From positions 237,653,539 through 237,717,538 of the forward strand of contig JARYHS010013630.1 in NCBI GenBank assembly GCA_031002005.1: a DNA stretch of 64,000 bases, in the 5' to 3' direction. Each line of letters opens with the position of its first letter. The stretch's first letter is position 1. The position numbers and the translations under genes were made by a program. Of this stretch, positions 12,291 through 23,596 are shown one piece after another. The DNA comes from Vandiemenella viatica (lineage: Eukaryota > Arthropoda > Insecta > Orthoptera > Morabidae). Under the pieces are notes generated by a model. That model ran no database searches and had not been told where the DNA came from. It saw only the letters and a program-made list of their open reading frames with translations.

Positions 12291-12420
12291 TTCCTTAGTT
12301 TAATGAATATTTATCAAAAATTCTCTAATGTTTCAGGTAAATTCTTGATCATTTTATGCATGTATAGTAATCATGAAGGTTTATATTTCATATTTATTCA
12401 TTCTTTTCTATGCGATCTAG

Positions 12421-12831
12421 AAAACCAATCCAAGAGCTGAGCATCAGGATTATGGAAACCAAATGCAGAATAGCAACAACAAAGAATTGCAACGTTTTTC
12501 TGATCCTCCACCTGACGTAATAACATCACCATCACAGCCAAGTATCAACAACCATCAAATGCAACAGTCGTGGAAAGGACACATTACAAGTGCAGTGAAA
12601 CCTATGTTATTGTTAACTTCAGTACCTAATACAGAACCTGTGAAAAACCCACAGATGATCAGAGATATATCACATGCAACAAACAATTACAATGCTCATA
12701 GCCTATCCAGCTTTGCGGTGCCTTACCCTGTCTATGCACCAATCACTAGGCATGGACAATATCAATCAGTGTATCATCAGTCATCACAAAGTGAACCAGG
12801 CAAACATCATAATCATGCTAGCACATAGACT
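12421..12831 (+). CDS. Terminal coding exon of an unrecognised host gene
   Basis: A pyrimidine-rich tract (CATTCTTTTCTATGCGATCTAG) ends in AG at 12419-12420. The frame starts in phase 0 at AAA ACC AAT and runs 136 codons to TAG at 12829-12831. The in-frame TAG at 12418-12420 is the acceptor itself, which supports an exon start here. The protein is rich in Asn, Gln, Ser, Pro and His (KELQRFSDPPPDVITSPSQP, YPVYAPITRHGQYQSVYHQS) and ends in NHAST. It has no recognisable domain and looks like a disordered C-terminal tail. Codon use and the lack of stops contrast with the flanking AT-rich DNA. It joins in phase with 3591-3715. Confidence 0.65.
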
Positions 12832-13290
12832 AAAATATGAGACTCTGATTTAGATTCAGTTTTGTGTACTACATGGAAAATGTTACAGGCAGGAACTGGT
12901 AATACTGTCTAATCCTTACACACTGTTAAAAAAGAAAAAAACAAACCTGATGGCTAAGTTACATTTACACAAGTGAATAATGATCATAAAATTTAAGTCA
13001 TTATTACTTTATTACATTTTTTCAATGTTATGAAATTATTTTTAAAATCTATGGATTACCTGCCCAGATAATGAAGATATTGGAAATACAACAGTTGTAG
13101 CCAAAATGAGAAAAAAAATACCAGCACAGTGAATTTTATGTTTTAACTGTTGTCTTTGACATAAAGAAAAGAAAAATAGTATTTATAAATTAACTTGTGA
13201 ACTTATTGCTGTGATAAATGTGTTACATGTCATCATTCTATTTATAGTACTAATGATGGTACTAATAAATACTTCATTTTTTTTTCTTTG
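12832..13290 (+). other. Probable 3' UTR with polyadenylation signal
   Basis: After the TAG the sequence is AT-rich and non-coding. An AATAAA lies at 13264-13269, followed by a T-rich stretch (13275-13286). Further AATAAA hexamers at about 13741, 13796 and 13854 are alternative ends. Confidence 0.5.
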
Positions 13291-14287
13291 AAACATTTGA
13301 ATCTTTGATTGGTAATTGAAAAATTCATTTAATGGGAAAACATGTGGAAACCTTTACCTGATAACCTAAAGCACTACAGCATGTACATACATACATATGT
13401 ATCTCTTGTGGCATGTTTTTACAATTTTAGAAAAGGAATATGCTTTAAATCCTTATATCAACCTACAATTTATAATGAAAATTAGCTATGATTTATTTGA
13501 TCATAGAGACAGCTATAATTTAATTTCTGGATCATGCCCAAACATTCATGACTCATTTAGCAATGATGGTGTTCTTAGGAATTGTCAGATGCTGCATACT
13601 TCTTCAAATAGAGCTCTAGCAACCATAATGTAATAGTCCAGCTAATCCATTATCAGTTAACTCAGAATAGAAGCACCTACTCATATATCTGTCTTCAAGG
13701 AACTGAACCATATGAGGACCATCATCTTTTAAGTCAATGTAAATAAAAGTAATTTGCAGTTTTCGTTAAATATGTTGCACTAATTGAATTTTTTGAAATA
13801 AAAGGTCTTTGTTAACTGCTTTCATCTACTGACAGCAAAATAATTAATGTATCAATAAAATTCAAAGGAAAAAGTTGGAGGTGAAAAGTTATCACTTTTC
13901 TGGTTGTTATTACATGGATGATAATGATGAAACAAATTTTTTACACTCCTGAAATCATGGAAATATTGTATCGGTTTTGCTTTAGGCACATTGTATAAAT
14001 GCCATTATTTTTTCAACTTCAGCCACATGTGTACCATGTGAAATAACTTCATGACTTTTTATTTTCTTTGCACTCAATATTTCTTCACCTTTCAATTGTC
14101 GGTTTTTTTCATCCTTTCTTCCATCCAAATGGTTTTCTTTGTTCCTGTATTTTCTAATAGAAACCCTAAGCTGTGTAATCACTTTATGACCTACAATTAT
14201 CTTCAATATATTTCTTTTAAAATTCATTTCTGCTAGGTCCATTTTTACCTTAGTAAACCAAAAAATTAGTGTTTTAGAATTCCTATC
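13291..14287. other. No gene seen; alternative polyadenylation hexamers
   Basis: AT-rich. The 78-codon frame at 13397-13633 has no recognisable domain and AT-biased composition, so it is not called. Confidence 0.4.
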
Positions 14288-14956
14288 AAAATAACCACAG
14301 CTGGGCAGAAAACCATTAATCAATAAACCACAATGTTAACTAAATTGTAAAAAGTAACTTTTAAGTTAACCTAAAAAATCATTAACGTTCTTCTTAACTT
14401 CCGTTAAAGTGAGCTTCCGTTAATTTTAGTCTATTAATTGGTTGTTGGAATCATTTGATTTGTTTGGGTTCTGCACTGTAGCACGCTGATACGTTCGCCA
14501 AGTCGAATAACAAATGAATTAGGTAATATGAAGTGCTATATAACTGTTATGCTATGCATCGCATGGGTGTGAGTATGAATGCTAAGGTTATGTAGTGTTT
14601 GTATTTTATGTCTGCAAACTGATGCTCACTACACATTTCAAATTCAATCATCGATTCATTTGGATGTTTTTATAATTTAACTTTTTTAATACCAGGAATA
14701 TAGTACCACTTTTTGTTCGCGTTGGTTTGGAGTTTGTTAGTGAAATAAATTAAATTGATATTCATTACATCATTAAATCATGGAAAGTTGAAGGTCTAGA
14801 AACTTAGTGAAATCAGAAACACTACCTATAGCAATAAGAAGATTAAAAATTGTTGCCCACATTTATGCAATTATGTTGCATTTAAATCAAGATTAGGAGA
14901 ACTATTGATTTACGAATTCAAGTTGTGTTTGCCTAAACTTTCTACAGTCAGTCATT

Positions 14957-15295
14957 TCTTTTTTTTTTTTTTTTTTTTACTTATGGTTTTATGCCTCATT
15001 GACACAATTCACTAAAAGTGTGTGAAAGTGTGTGGCGGAGGGTGCATTGCACCTATCCAGAAAGGTAAGGTTTGGAAGAGATATGGCAGGAGGTGCCCAT
15101 GGGTCATTAGAGGCGGGATGGGACTGGGCACACGTAACGGGAAGGAATTCGGCCATGACCTTTTGAATAAAGCATTCTGACATTCGCCTGGAGTGATTGG
15201 ACAGTTGGAAACCTAAATCTGGATGCCAGGATGGGGATTCGAACCAGCATCCTCCTGAATGAGAAGCCAGAGCGTTAACTTCTCACCCACCATGC
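14957..15295 (-). repeat. SINE family A, copy 3, with internal insertion
   Basis: The tail T-run is at 14959-14978, followed by ACTTATGGTTTTATGCCTCATTG. The body includes GGAAGGAATTCGGCCATGAC and the head has GGGGATTCGAACC (B-box in reverse). About 105 bp at 15001-15108 is absent from the other copies and begins ACACAATTCACTAAAAGTG. This may be a different subfamily or a nested insertion. Confidence 0.8.
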
Positions 15296-15296
15296 T

Positions 15297-15735
15297 CGTT
15301 CAGCTCAAGGCTCACGTTTCTATCCTTAATAATCTTAAACACATGAGGAGGATGCATACATCCAAATATTTACAGTGTGAAAAAAAAGGTAGACGCGAAG
15401 TCAGCTCACGGGATAAGGAAAAACACATCACAGTCTTCTTCAAGTGCTGTGGATTCTGGTGTAGACAGCAGCAAAAGTATTTCTTTTTTTGTATCTCCAT
15501 CTGCTGATAAAAGTTTACGTCAACAAAGCATTGGTGAAGCTTTTGGTATTGTATTCACTGACAGCAGTGTATCTCAAGCTGGTGCAGACCAATGCATTGT
15601 AAACTTTTTCGTTGCCAACACATGATTCGATTACATGTTGTAGAATCTGAGACCTCTGAGAAACCGATTAAAATGTTGAATCTTCAGTTTCCCGTGGGAC
15701 ATGAAGTAGGCATGTTGTTGATGGTTAACTTTTAA
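15297..15735 (+). pseudogene. hAT (BED-type) transposase fragment
   Basis: After the SINE, one frame reads ILNNLKHMRRMHTSKYLQ, which matches the histidine end of a BED zinc finger. A frameshift near 15375 leads into DAKSAHGIRKNTSQSSSSAV and then ISFFVSPSADK with ADQCIVNFFVANT. A second shift gives RLHVVESETSEKPIKMLN. That last order (FFV-NT, then a VES segment, then a L-P-like stretch) is typical of the region after the BED finger in hAT transposases. The catalytic domain is missing. It belongs to the flanking hAT element. Confidence 0.65.
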
Positions 15736-15869
15736 CAGATAACTTTAACTTGCGTTAAATTTGCAAAACTGTAACGCTGTAACAATTTTCAAAGTTAACT
15801 TCTTAATTAGTAGATTAACGATTAATGAAGTTAACGGCTGCATTAACTGTGCCCAGCTATGAAAATAAC

Positions 15870-16234
15870 CAAATAATCTTTTTCATACTATCTGAAATAT
15901 TGTTCATATATTTAGCTTCTGATTTTCATTCTTTATTACTTAATTTATTTCAGTCATTTCTCCTTTAGTTTGGTCCAAGAAATTTTCTCATAACTTTTCT
16001 TTTATATTTCTCTGAGTTTATAATTTCTCCTTTCTGTTTAAAGCTTAACATTTCACTGCATAGAGACATTCTGTTAACTATGTTGCAGTGTAAAATCTTT
16101 GTTAATAATTGATTTTTTTTGTTGAAAGAATCTTTTGTTAATTTATGGTCTGATTCCATTTTCTGTGACCTTGCTTTTACTATCTCCTTTCCTAAATCAT
16201 TATGTTGTATTTTTTACCAAGATAATTAATTTGT
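15870..16234. other. No gene seen
   Basis: AT-rich sequence between the hAT element and the palindromic insertion. Confidence 0.4.
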
Positions 16235-16683
16235 TTACTTTAATAATTTATTTACATGGAAAAGAAAGGGAAAATACACCCAACACTCACCAAAGCTGAA
16301 GGGAGGAGGGCAGCAGCAACACAGCACAACACACAAACAAATAAAAAACAATATTTCGGGTGAAGAATCCCCTTTTTCAAGTAAACAGATAGGTGGCTGG
16401 TCTTGCGCAAGACTTGCGTTGGACGCAGCCACTCATTGGGTTCTATGAGTGGCTGCGTCCGACGCAAGTCTTGCGCAAGACCAGCCACCTATCTGTTTAC
16501 TTGAAAAAGGGGATTCTTCACCCGAAATATTGTTTTTTATTTGTTTGTGTGTTGTGCTGTGTTGCTGCTGCCCTCCTCCCTTCAGCTTTGGTGAGTGTTG
16601 GGTGTATTTTCCCTTTCTTTTCCATGTAAATATTGCCTCGCGGCATTTCTTTCCTTTCATTGTTACTTTAATAATTTATTTAC
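16235..16683. mobile_element. Near-perfect palindrome with 21-bp target duplication (Penelope-tail foldback)
   Basis: Two arms of about 183 bp (16256-16438 and 16446-16628) are reverse complements with about one mismatch around a central TGGGTTC-like loop at 16439-16445. A 37-nt tail follows the right arm (to 16662). A 21-nt sequence beginning TTACTTTAATAAT is present identically at 16235-16255 and 16663-16683, a long target duplication. The outer arm ends (CTTTGGTGAGTGTTGGGTG then TTTTCCCTTTC) match the end of the Penelope tail at 10560-10600 and the foldbacks at 12222 and 18355. Interpretation: insertion of two head-to-head Penelope tails. Confidence 0.8.
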
Positions 16684-16734
16684 TTTTTTAAAAAATTAAT
16701 ATTTTTGTTTAGGATTTTTCAATCATTTATACAT

Positions 16735-17420
16735 ATTAAAAATTTGGATAGGAGAATAACCACTTCTTGCCAAAGATGAAAATTGCTGTGGTATCAAAAC
16801 ATGGAAAAAAGTACACACAAAAATCATTGAAATTTTTGAGCACATTTCCTTCTTCAACAACAGAATGAGGTAGCTGCCTCATGGAGGCTTGCAGTTAACT
16901 TAATGTTTATAATATTGACTGGCAGCTAGTGGTGGTGGGAAAAACAATTAGCAGGAAGTATGGATGGGATTGAAAGAATAAATCCCAAAAATTTTGAACC
17001 ATATTGCAGTAACAAATGAACAGAAAAAATTCTTTCATATGAACATTAAACATATATTTATGCCAATATATCCAAATGTTTTTGAAATGCCAAAGATATT
17101 GCACAATATTCAAAGGTTCTCTCCAGTGAAAGGTTCTCTCCAGTGAATGGTAGCTCTGTGGGAAAAGATAGATTAGAGGGTACAGAAATGGATAGAAAAG
17201 AAGGAAGATGACTGGTCTTATCTTAAATTAAGGCCTGGCAGCTGTCTGGTGCCCAGTTTAATCTGATAATCCAGTTCTCACTTTCTGTGTTCACAGATGC
17301 TGCCTTTGCTTATGTTTGCAAGTAAGTGAAACACTTGGCAGGGCCAGATGTTCACACATAAATGTCTGCTTGGTGAATGGAGGATCAAGGCAGCACGGCA
17401 TGGGCAGCAAAGTGGTGCTC
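16735..17420 (-). mobile_element. Penelope-like element, second decayed copy
   Basis: Blocks align with the copy at 10545-11640 in the same orientation. These are the terminal GGATAGGAGAATAACCAC, the region GAGGTAGCTGCC...GGAGGCTTGCAG, and TCTGGTGCCCAG followed by CCAGTTCTCACTTTCTG. The last pair corresponds to the coding 3' end of the GIY-YIG frame. Frames are broken throughout. A 17-bp tandem duplication (AAGGTTCTCTCCAGTGA twice) lies at 17113-17146. Confidence 0.6.
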
Positions 17421-18110
17421 GTAGAGAGGGGAGGGGAGCAGAAAGTATTTAATGAATAATTGATAATGCTGGAGGTATATTACCATTAGAAGGGAGGTGG
17501 GGAACATCATCAACATAATTAACATGTGAGTGTATAAATATTTAAAAATTTTAAGTAGGAAGTATACAATATATTGTCTAAAAAATATGATTTTTAGCAT
17601 CAAGGATATTATGGTAAGCTTGTTCCCATCAGCAAAGGTTGTGGTAGAGAAAGATTTCAAAATCTTTTATTTATTGGTGAGAATAATCAAGGAGGAAATT
17701 GGTTAAATAACATCCATCAGGCCCTTGCTGGAATAAATTACCAAAAGGAAATTAAATTTAAATTTATAAAAGAGAAATGTACAAGAAAGGGGAAAAATGG
17801 GTTTATATGGAGATTTCTACCAGAACATGCTCTCCATTTCAATTAAAATTGAATTAAAATAATTAATTGATCAAAATTTAATTTGGTCAATTTCATTAGC
17901 CATTTGGAAACAGAGATAATCCTTCATGCAACTGTTTCAAACTGTAACCTAATGATGAGATGTGGCTATAAATTACAGTTATCACGAACTCTAACAACAT
18001 GCAACAAAGAAGTTACCTTGAGTTTTTTTTAGACCCAAAGTATAAATTTTCCAATTTTATAGCAACCAGAAAATTTTTCATTCCTATAAAAATAATAAGG
18101 AAAAAAATGG
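17421..18110. other. No gene seen
   Basis: AT-rich; no reading frame or structured repeat could be supported. Confidence 0.4.
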
Positions 18111-18114
18111 CTTT

Positions 18115-18420
18115 TAGGTAATATAAATAACAAAGAAATGACTCATCGCTCACCATAGTTGAAGGCTGCGATAAGTGAAACACATATGAGACAAACATAA
18201 ACATATACAATATTTTGGTTTTATAAATTATTCATGTGCCAGGGACCCAGTCATATGGTTTTGGAGGTGTGCACACACCAAAGTTTACCGAATGACTCAG
18301 AAGTAATGAATAGGTTTTCATTTGTCACATTTGTGTTTCACTGGTTGCAGCCTTCAACTTTGGTGAGTGATGAGTTATTTTCCCTATTCTTTGTTATTTA
18401 TAACATTTCTAAAGGAGAAA
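18115..18420. repeat. Penelope-tail-related foldback, copy 2
   Basis: Arms of about 80 bp pair in inverted orientation. The left arm is ATAACAAAGAAATGACTCAT...TAGTTGAAGGCTGCGA; the right arm in reverse complement is ATAACAAAGAATAGGGAAAA...AGTTGAAGGCTGCAAC. The centre (TTTTGGAGGTGTGCACACAC) is the reverse complement of the centre of 12036-12290. The outer end again reads CTTTGGTGAGTGATGAG. Confidence 0.7.
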
Positions 18421-18678
18421 TACAACAAAAACAGTCATAAAATACATTTGATATAATAGTGTGTTATATTTGTTGGATTAAAATATTTATAGAGGGTATA
18501 TTCTTGTGTTAATTGGTTGCACTTCCACTTTTCAAATCAGGATTAACAAATAAAAATCTGTGAGTCACACATACTAGGTAGCTGCTGGAAGTTATATAAT
18601 GCATATATTGCTTAATACAATCAAGACAAATATTCACACAATCTTAAGATTTGAATAAAGATTTTCACAGGGATATAG

Positions 18679-18930
18679 TAAGCTACCAAGGCCGGATTAA
18701 GACAAGGCGGGGCATGTAGCAAATGTGAAAAGGGGACCCTTGGTTTTTGGTTTTCACCATCCGCGGTAGTAATACAGCTAAAAAATAAAAAAGGGGTCCC
18801 CCATCTGGCCTGACGGGGCCTACAGAAGGTGCGGGGGCCCCCTTTAGAAAGAGTGAGGCCCCCTACAAGGTGCGGAGCCAGTAGCATTTGCTAACTCCTG
18901 CTACATGGTTAATCCGGTACTATAAACCAC
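18679..18930. mobile_element. hAT-type MITE, degenerate
   Basis: Inside imperfect octamers (TAAGCTAC at 18679-18686, TAAACCAC at 18923-18930; 6 of 8 match) lie ends CAAGGCCGGATTAA and, inverted, TTAATCCGGTACTA. The GC-rich interior has GGGGCC runs. The GCCGGATTAA terminus is like that of known insect hAT MITEs. There is no coding capacity. Confidence 0.6.
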
Positions 18931-20589
18931 TGTTTTCTGAGGGTTACACCGTAAGGAATTGAATAAGGACTTAAACAAGCAAAATAGATATATGGCTAGT
19001 TGTAACATTTACATTTCCAGAACAGCTTCTGCATACCATGCAAGTCTCATGTGTAGGCTCACTGTCTTTCATTGCATTCACTAAGTTTTCCACTTATTCA
19101 GACCTGTTTATTATCACAATGATGCATCTTTGTCCTTCTTTTACAACAGTTTTGCAGATCGTTTTCTCTATACTTTTTTATTTTCATTGACTAATTCACT
19201 TTCATCATCACCACTACCCAAATATTTTGCTTGTAACGACTCACTTCAAAATTAAGAACAACGTAGTAACCATAGCAAAATGGTCCAAAATTCATGATTT
19301 GTATTTAAATATCTCACAGCACATTATTTTACAGTAAAAAATTGAATTTATGCTTGAAATAAGTCTTAAATTTTGTAATATATTAGTGCAATAACGTACA
19401 CAAAGGTTTTCATACTTTATGGTACAGTTCAAACAGCAAACTATATCCCTCCACTGATATGGAAACTAAAATCTTCTACATAAACAAATGAAATAAATGA
19501 ATCAAGTACAACTAAAGAATCAAATATCTTCAACTGAATTCCAGCAGTTTATGTGTGACAGTGCTTAACATGTTTCAACTTCTTATTGTAACCACAGAAC
19601 AGTACTGGCAAACAAGATTATTTTCTTTCCCAAATATATAGATGTGCAGTAACAGTGTGAAAAAATGTAATTCTTGGCATCTCAGGTTTGTAAAGACTGA
19701 CCTGACACAAACTGACATAATACTTCAGTATGAAGTGTTATAATGATTGACTGAGAATTGTGATTGTTGAGTTTGTACATATGATGGACTGCACTATGTG
19801 TAGTTTGTGAAAAAAAAAATTGCTCATGTTGATCTGCAATATATTAGCATATCTGTCTTAAATTAACTTTTTGTTATACAGTGAATTTGATGTGTTCATG
19901 GACACATTTATTTATAACACAACAACATATCATTCAAGGGAAACAGATTTTGTCTGGGTATACTGTTGTAAATTAGTGCAAGGATCATTCAAAACCTCAA
20001 CTGTAAATGTAAATTGTTTTACAAAATGTGTTGACACAATTACATCCCCAATATCATGTAACAAAATATATATGTTTGTGTACATAAAATAAAATATACA
20101 TGTCATTACCAACCAACTGTGTTTCTATTGTTGTTTTTTTTTAATAAATAAATTTAAAAAAATGAAAAAACCATTGTACTGATAAAGTTATTTGTCTGGT
20201 ATCAAGCTACTCCATATTATACAGATGAAATGTGACAGTACAAATGTGAATATGTGTTCCACTGAATTTGTTTGATCAAAACTAACCTGAAAGGCTAAAC
20301 ATGAAATAAGAATGTCAATTCTACAACACTGCCCACAAGTTGACTGAACATACTTTATCTTCATCCATATGAATGAAACTATCCAAACTATTTTGCCAAA
20401 GAACATAAAAAAACTTCATCAATTTCTGCAGATACTTGGGGGGTTATATTATGAGGTCTAGTTCGCTCTGACTTCCTTATCCATTTTATTTTATTTATTT
20501 TCCAATGTACAACATATCCCAGCTCCTAGAATCTGATCTGAGCCCTTGTTTCCATTATTTTACATGCATATATACCTATATGCATCTAG
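18931..20589. other. No gene seen
   Basis: About 1.6 kb of AT-rich sequence. Several short frames (for example 19871-20092) have no recognisable domain. Confidence 0.4.
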
Positions 20590-22430
20590 AAATTTCGATG
20601 ACTATATCAGGAAACTGAGGGGAAGGGAGGGTGTAGAGACACTTATAGATAAGGATGGAGAAGAAGTTACTGACGATTTGAAAAAGGCAGAGATTTTAAG
20701 TAACTGGTTCAGTGAAAGCATTACGGACAATGAATCAGAAACAGGAGGGTCTAATTTGGAGAACGAGCTTAACAACACAATTAGAAATGACGATAGTAAA
20801 AAATTTGATATCCATCCTGAGAAAATCATGAAAGAAAAAAGAAAGCTGAAAAAAAATAAAGGGGCTGGTGAAGATAATATTACTACAGATATCTTGAAGA
20901 TAGCCGGATGTGACATTGTACCTTATCTTGAAATATTATTTAAATTGAATCTAGACACTTGCTGCTTACCACAGGACTGGAAAAGTGCAATAGTAGTACT
21001 GGTACATAAGGGAGGGGTGAGAAATAGAGTTGAGAATTACAGGCCAATCAGTTTGACATCAGTGGAAGGTAAATTAATGGAAAGATTGATATGCAACCAC
21101 ATCAGAAATATATGTGAGGAACGTAAGTGGTTTTCAAGCAGGCAACATGGTTTCAGGCAAGGATATTCATGCGAATCTCAGTTGGTGGGATATATGCAAG
21201 ATATTTCAGATGAAATGGACAAGGGAGGCCAAATTGATAGTGTAGCACTAGATCTTTCAATGGTGTTTGACAGAGTAGGCCATAAAATGGTAGAAAATAA
21301 GGTAAAAACAATTGGAGTGGATAAGAAAGTCATTTGCTGGGTAGAAGAATTTTTAAAAGGTAGAAAACAGAAAGTTATGGTAGGAAATGTAGTATCAAAA
21401 GAAATTGAAGTAAAAATGGGTGTGCCACAGGGTAGCCTATTGGGACCATTGCTAATCATTATTCTAATGAATAATTGTGTTGATTGTTTACTATCTGAAA
21501 TTAGATTGTTTGCAGATGACATAATGCTGTATAAAAGAATAAAAACGATAGAGGATTGTAAACAGTTGCAGGGTAATCTGGACAGGATATCTAATTGGGT
21601 TGGTAAACATGGGATGAAGATAAATGCAAAGAAGAGTCAGCTTATTAGATACACAAATAAAAAACAAAAGGTTAATTATGAATATAAGGTAGGGAAAGAA
21701 TTGCTTGCTGAAGACTTGAAATGTAAATATCTTGGAATTACTTCTGATAACAAACTTAACTGGGCATGACACATAGGACAGGTGGTAGGAAAAGGTTTCA
21801 AAATTCTGCACTTGTTGGAGAGAGTGATGAGGGGATGTACGAGAGAAGTCAAGGAATTGGGTTACAATACTTTGGTCAGGCCATTGCTCCAATACAGTAG
21901 TGTAGTATGGGACCCTCATTTTACGTATCAAATACAGGAGTTGGAGAGGGTGCAAAAAAGGGCTGGTAGATTTGTTTCTGGAAATTATCGCAGAATGCAA
22001 TCAGTGACGGATATGATAAAGGAGCTGGAATGGGATTCATTGCAAGACAGGAGGAGGATGAGGAGGGTCATGGGAGTGTACAGGGCATATACTGGTGATG
22101 AGGCATTGAAAGATATTGCAATAGGTATGAAAAGTAGTGCATGGAAGGGAAAAGATGATCATGACCACAAGCTGGCTCTCGATTTCAGGCACAAGGGTGT
22201 GGGAAAATTCTCTTTTTTAGGTAAGGGTGTCAGGGATTGGAATTAGTTATCAAGAGAAATGATGAATAATTTACCAAAAACTTTGAAAGAATTTAAAGAT
22301 AAAATTTGTAGAGGGCAAATGTAGGTAGGTGCAGCATAAGGGGAAGATGGGTGTGTAGGGAAATTGCCACCGGAGCCAGTGCTCCATTGCAATTAAATTA
22401 AATTAATTAATTAATTAATATATCTTATAT
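20590..22430 (+). mobile_element. 5'-truncated Jockey/CR1-type LINE
   Basis: This is a single copy reading RT, C-terminal region, short 3' UTR and tail. The tail is a hairpin-like GGAGCCAGTGCTCC (22374-22387) followed by ATTGCAATTAAATTAAATTA and ATTA repeats to 22430. Homology begins soon after 20590, so the endonuclease domain is absent. Tails or 3' pieces of the same family occur at 4104, 41765, 43930, 44178 and 51963. Confidence 0.85.
20594..22324 (+). pseudogene. LINE reverse transcriptase ORF with two nonsense codons
   Basis: The frame carries the RT motifs in order: KKNKGAGEDNITTDILK (start of RT), NYRPISLTSVEGKLMERLI, QHGFRQGYSCESQL, ALDLSMVFDRVGH (motif A region), MGVPQGSLLGPLL (motif B) and LFADDIMLY (motif C with both aspartates). 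WVGKHGMKINAKKSQ and CKYLGITSDNKLNW follow. TGA at 21767-21769 and TAG at 22244-22246 are in frame. The fragment at 52028-52240 reads WNELPREI where the TAG falls, so GAG-to-TAG is the likely change. The C-terminus (YNTLVRPLLQYSSVVWDPH, SSAWKGKDDHDHKLAL) is conserved with the 4104 and 51963 copies. Confidence 0.85.
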
Positions 22431-22431
22431 A

Positions 22432-22640
22432 TATAATGTATTCATTTTATGAACAATGAATGCAAGATAAGTTAAGTTCCAGTATGTTAATTGCTACTAT
22501 TTCTACTGTTATTAACAGAATGGGTACCACCACTAATACTTTTGCTATTATTATTGCTACTTATATCACTACTACTACTAATACCACTATTATTACTAAT
22601 ACTGCTATTAACACCACCAATTGTCACAACCACACATCAA
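22432..22640. repeat. Triplet-rich simple sequence
   Basis: ATT/ACT triplets are repeated imperfectly (for example ACTACTACTACTAATACC near 22571). It directly follows the LINE tail. The short frames here are repeat translations. Confidence 0.7.
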
Positions 22641-22890
22641 TTCCACTACCGTTCATTTATTCTTCTTATTGGTTATGCTCCAAAGGTGGAGCCCCTGGAA
22701 CTGGCAGCACAGTAAGCCACCTAGGCCATCAATAATTGACCTCCTGAAATACCAAAACAGCCCCAGCAATTGCTAAAAGGATGGAATCTCCAGAGCACAC
22801 TTAAGTTCCTCCAGCGATTGTTGTAGCTCATTGTTGTATGATACTTTCCATCAATCAGGGGTTGTGAAGTTTAGACTTCCAGCCAGCTTG
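22641..22890. other. No gene seen
   Basis: Short intervening sequence before the inverted LTR piece. Confidence 0.4.
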
Positions 22891-23595
22891 AAGCGGAGAC
22901 GCTTCATAATTAGTAATAAACAATTACCGTTGCACATGATTCGGCGTGGAATTACACAGTGGACTAGATAATACGGGTGACACAGCAAAAGGATGTTGAC
23001 GCAAGTATGCTGATGCAACTTCGTAAAACGAACAGCGGGAGTAATGAAGCGGTCCGCTCACGGCAGCTTCATATTTGACTAGCGAGCGGTGGTCGGTGCG
23101 AGCAGCGAAGACTATTTTCGCAGTACAACCACCGCGGCACCCTTTGTAGTGTAGTGCAGGTGTTTGGAGATGGGAAGGGAGATAAGTGGACCACATTCCT
23201 GGAGTGGACAGTTCGCCCTGTGCGAGCGGAGCATGAAGTGCAGATGATTGTGTGTGTCTGCTTGCATGGAGGATAACTCCATTAATTGATAATAAGTTCA
23301 GACTAGATTTGTTTTTTTTTTTTTGTTTCATGGTGAAACCCTCGTTTTGAGGAGAAGACTGCAGCTGACCAGTAAGACGCCATTCGAAAGAATAGTAATC
23401 GAATGTGCTCGTCCAGTGTTAAACAAGTGCGACGATAAAATTTTGTTCTGTGTGTGTTGCGCGCAGAAATTCGAGAAGATCCGGACAACACCGACTTCAA
23501 CATAAACATCAGCTGGATGGTAAATACAACATTTTTATTCCGCCTGAACAAACCGAGGCAAAGTGTGGCGCATGTACCCGAAAACGAAAACTTGT
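22891..23595 (+). repeat. Extra, inverted partial LTR of the gypsy element
   Basis: This segment is the reverse complement of 23925-24605, with small indels and about 90 percent or better identity by eye. It abuts the outer end of the 3' LTR at the junction AAAACGAAAACTTG/TTTTATGTAG near 23596. The LTR piece is therefore present twice head-to-head around a spacer of about 330 bp that is the rest of the LTR. It contains the same 60-codon frame as the other two copies (23323-23505). Confidence 0.85.
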
Positions 23596-23596
23596 T

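Larger units (their letters stand above)
14288..15869 (+). mobile_element. hAT transposon with 8-bp target duplication, inactive
   Basis: An identical octamer AAAATAAC flanks the element at 14288-14295 and 15862-15869. Inside, the ends are CACAGCTGGGCA and, in reverse complement, CATAGCTGGGCA. The subterminal regions (14330-14440 and 15726-15850) are full of TTAAC/GTTAA repeats. The 8-bp duplication, CA...TG ends and a BED/hAT coding relic identify the superfamily. The 1566-bp element contains a SINE on the - strand (14957-15295) and is far too short for a functional transposase. Confidence 0.85.

Noticed and set aside
22460..22735. Thr/Ile-rich ORF
   Set aside because: Translation of ATT/ACT triplet repeats.
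22924..23331. 135-codon ORF
   Set aside because: It lies in the inverted LTR piece with a similar frame in the other LTR copies; no domain, and it is antisense to the LTR's own direction.
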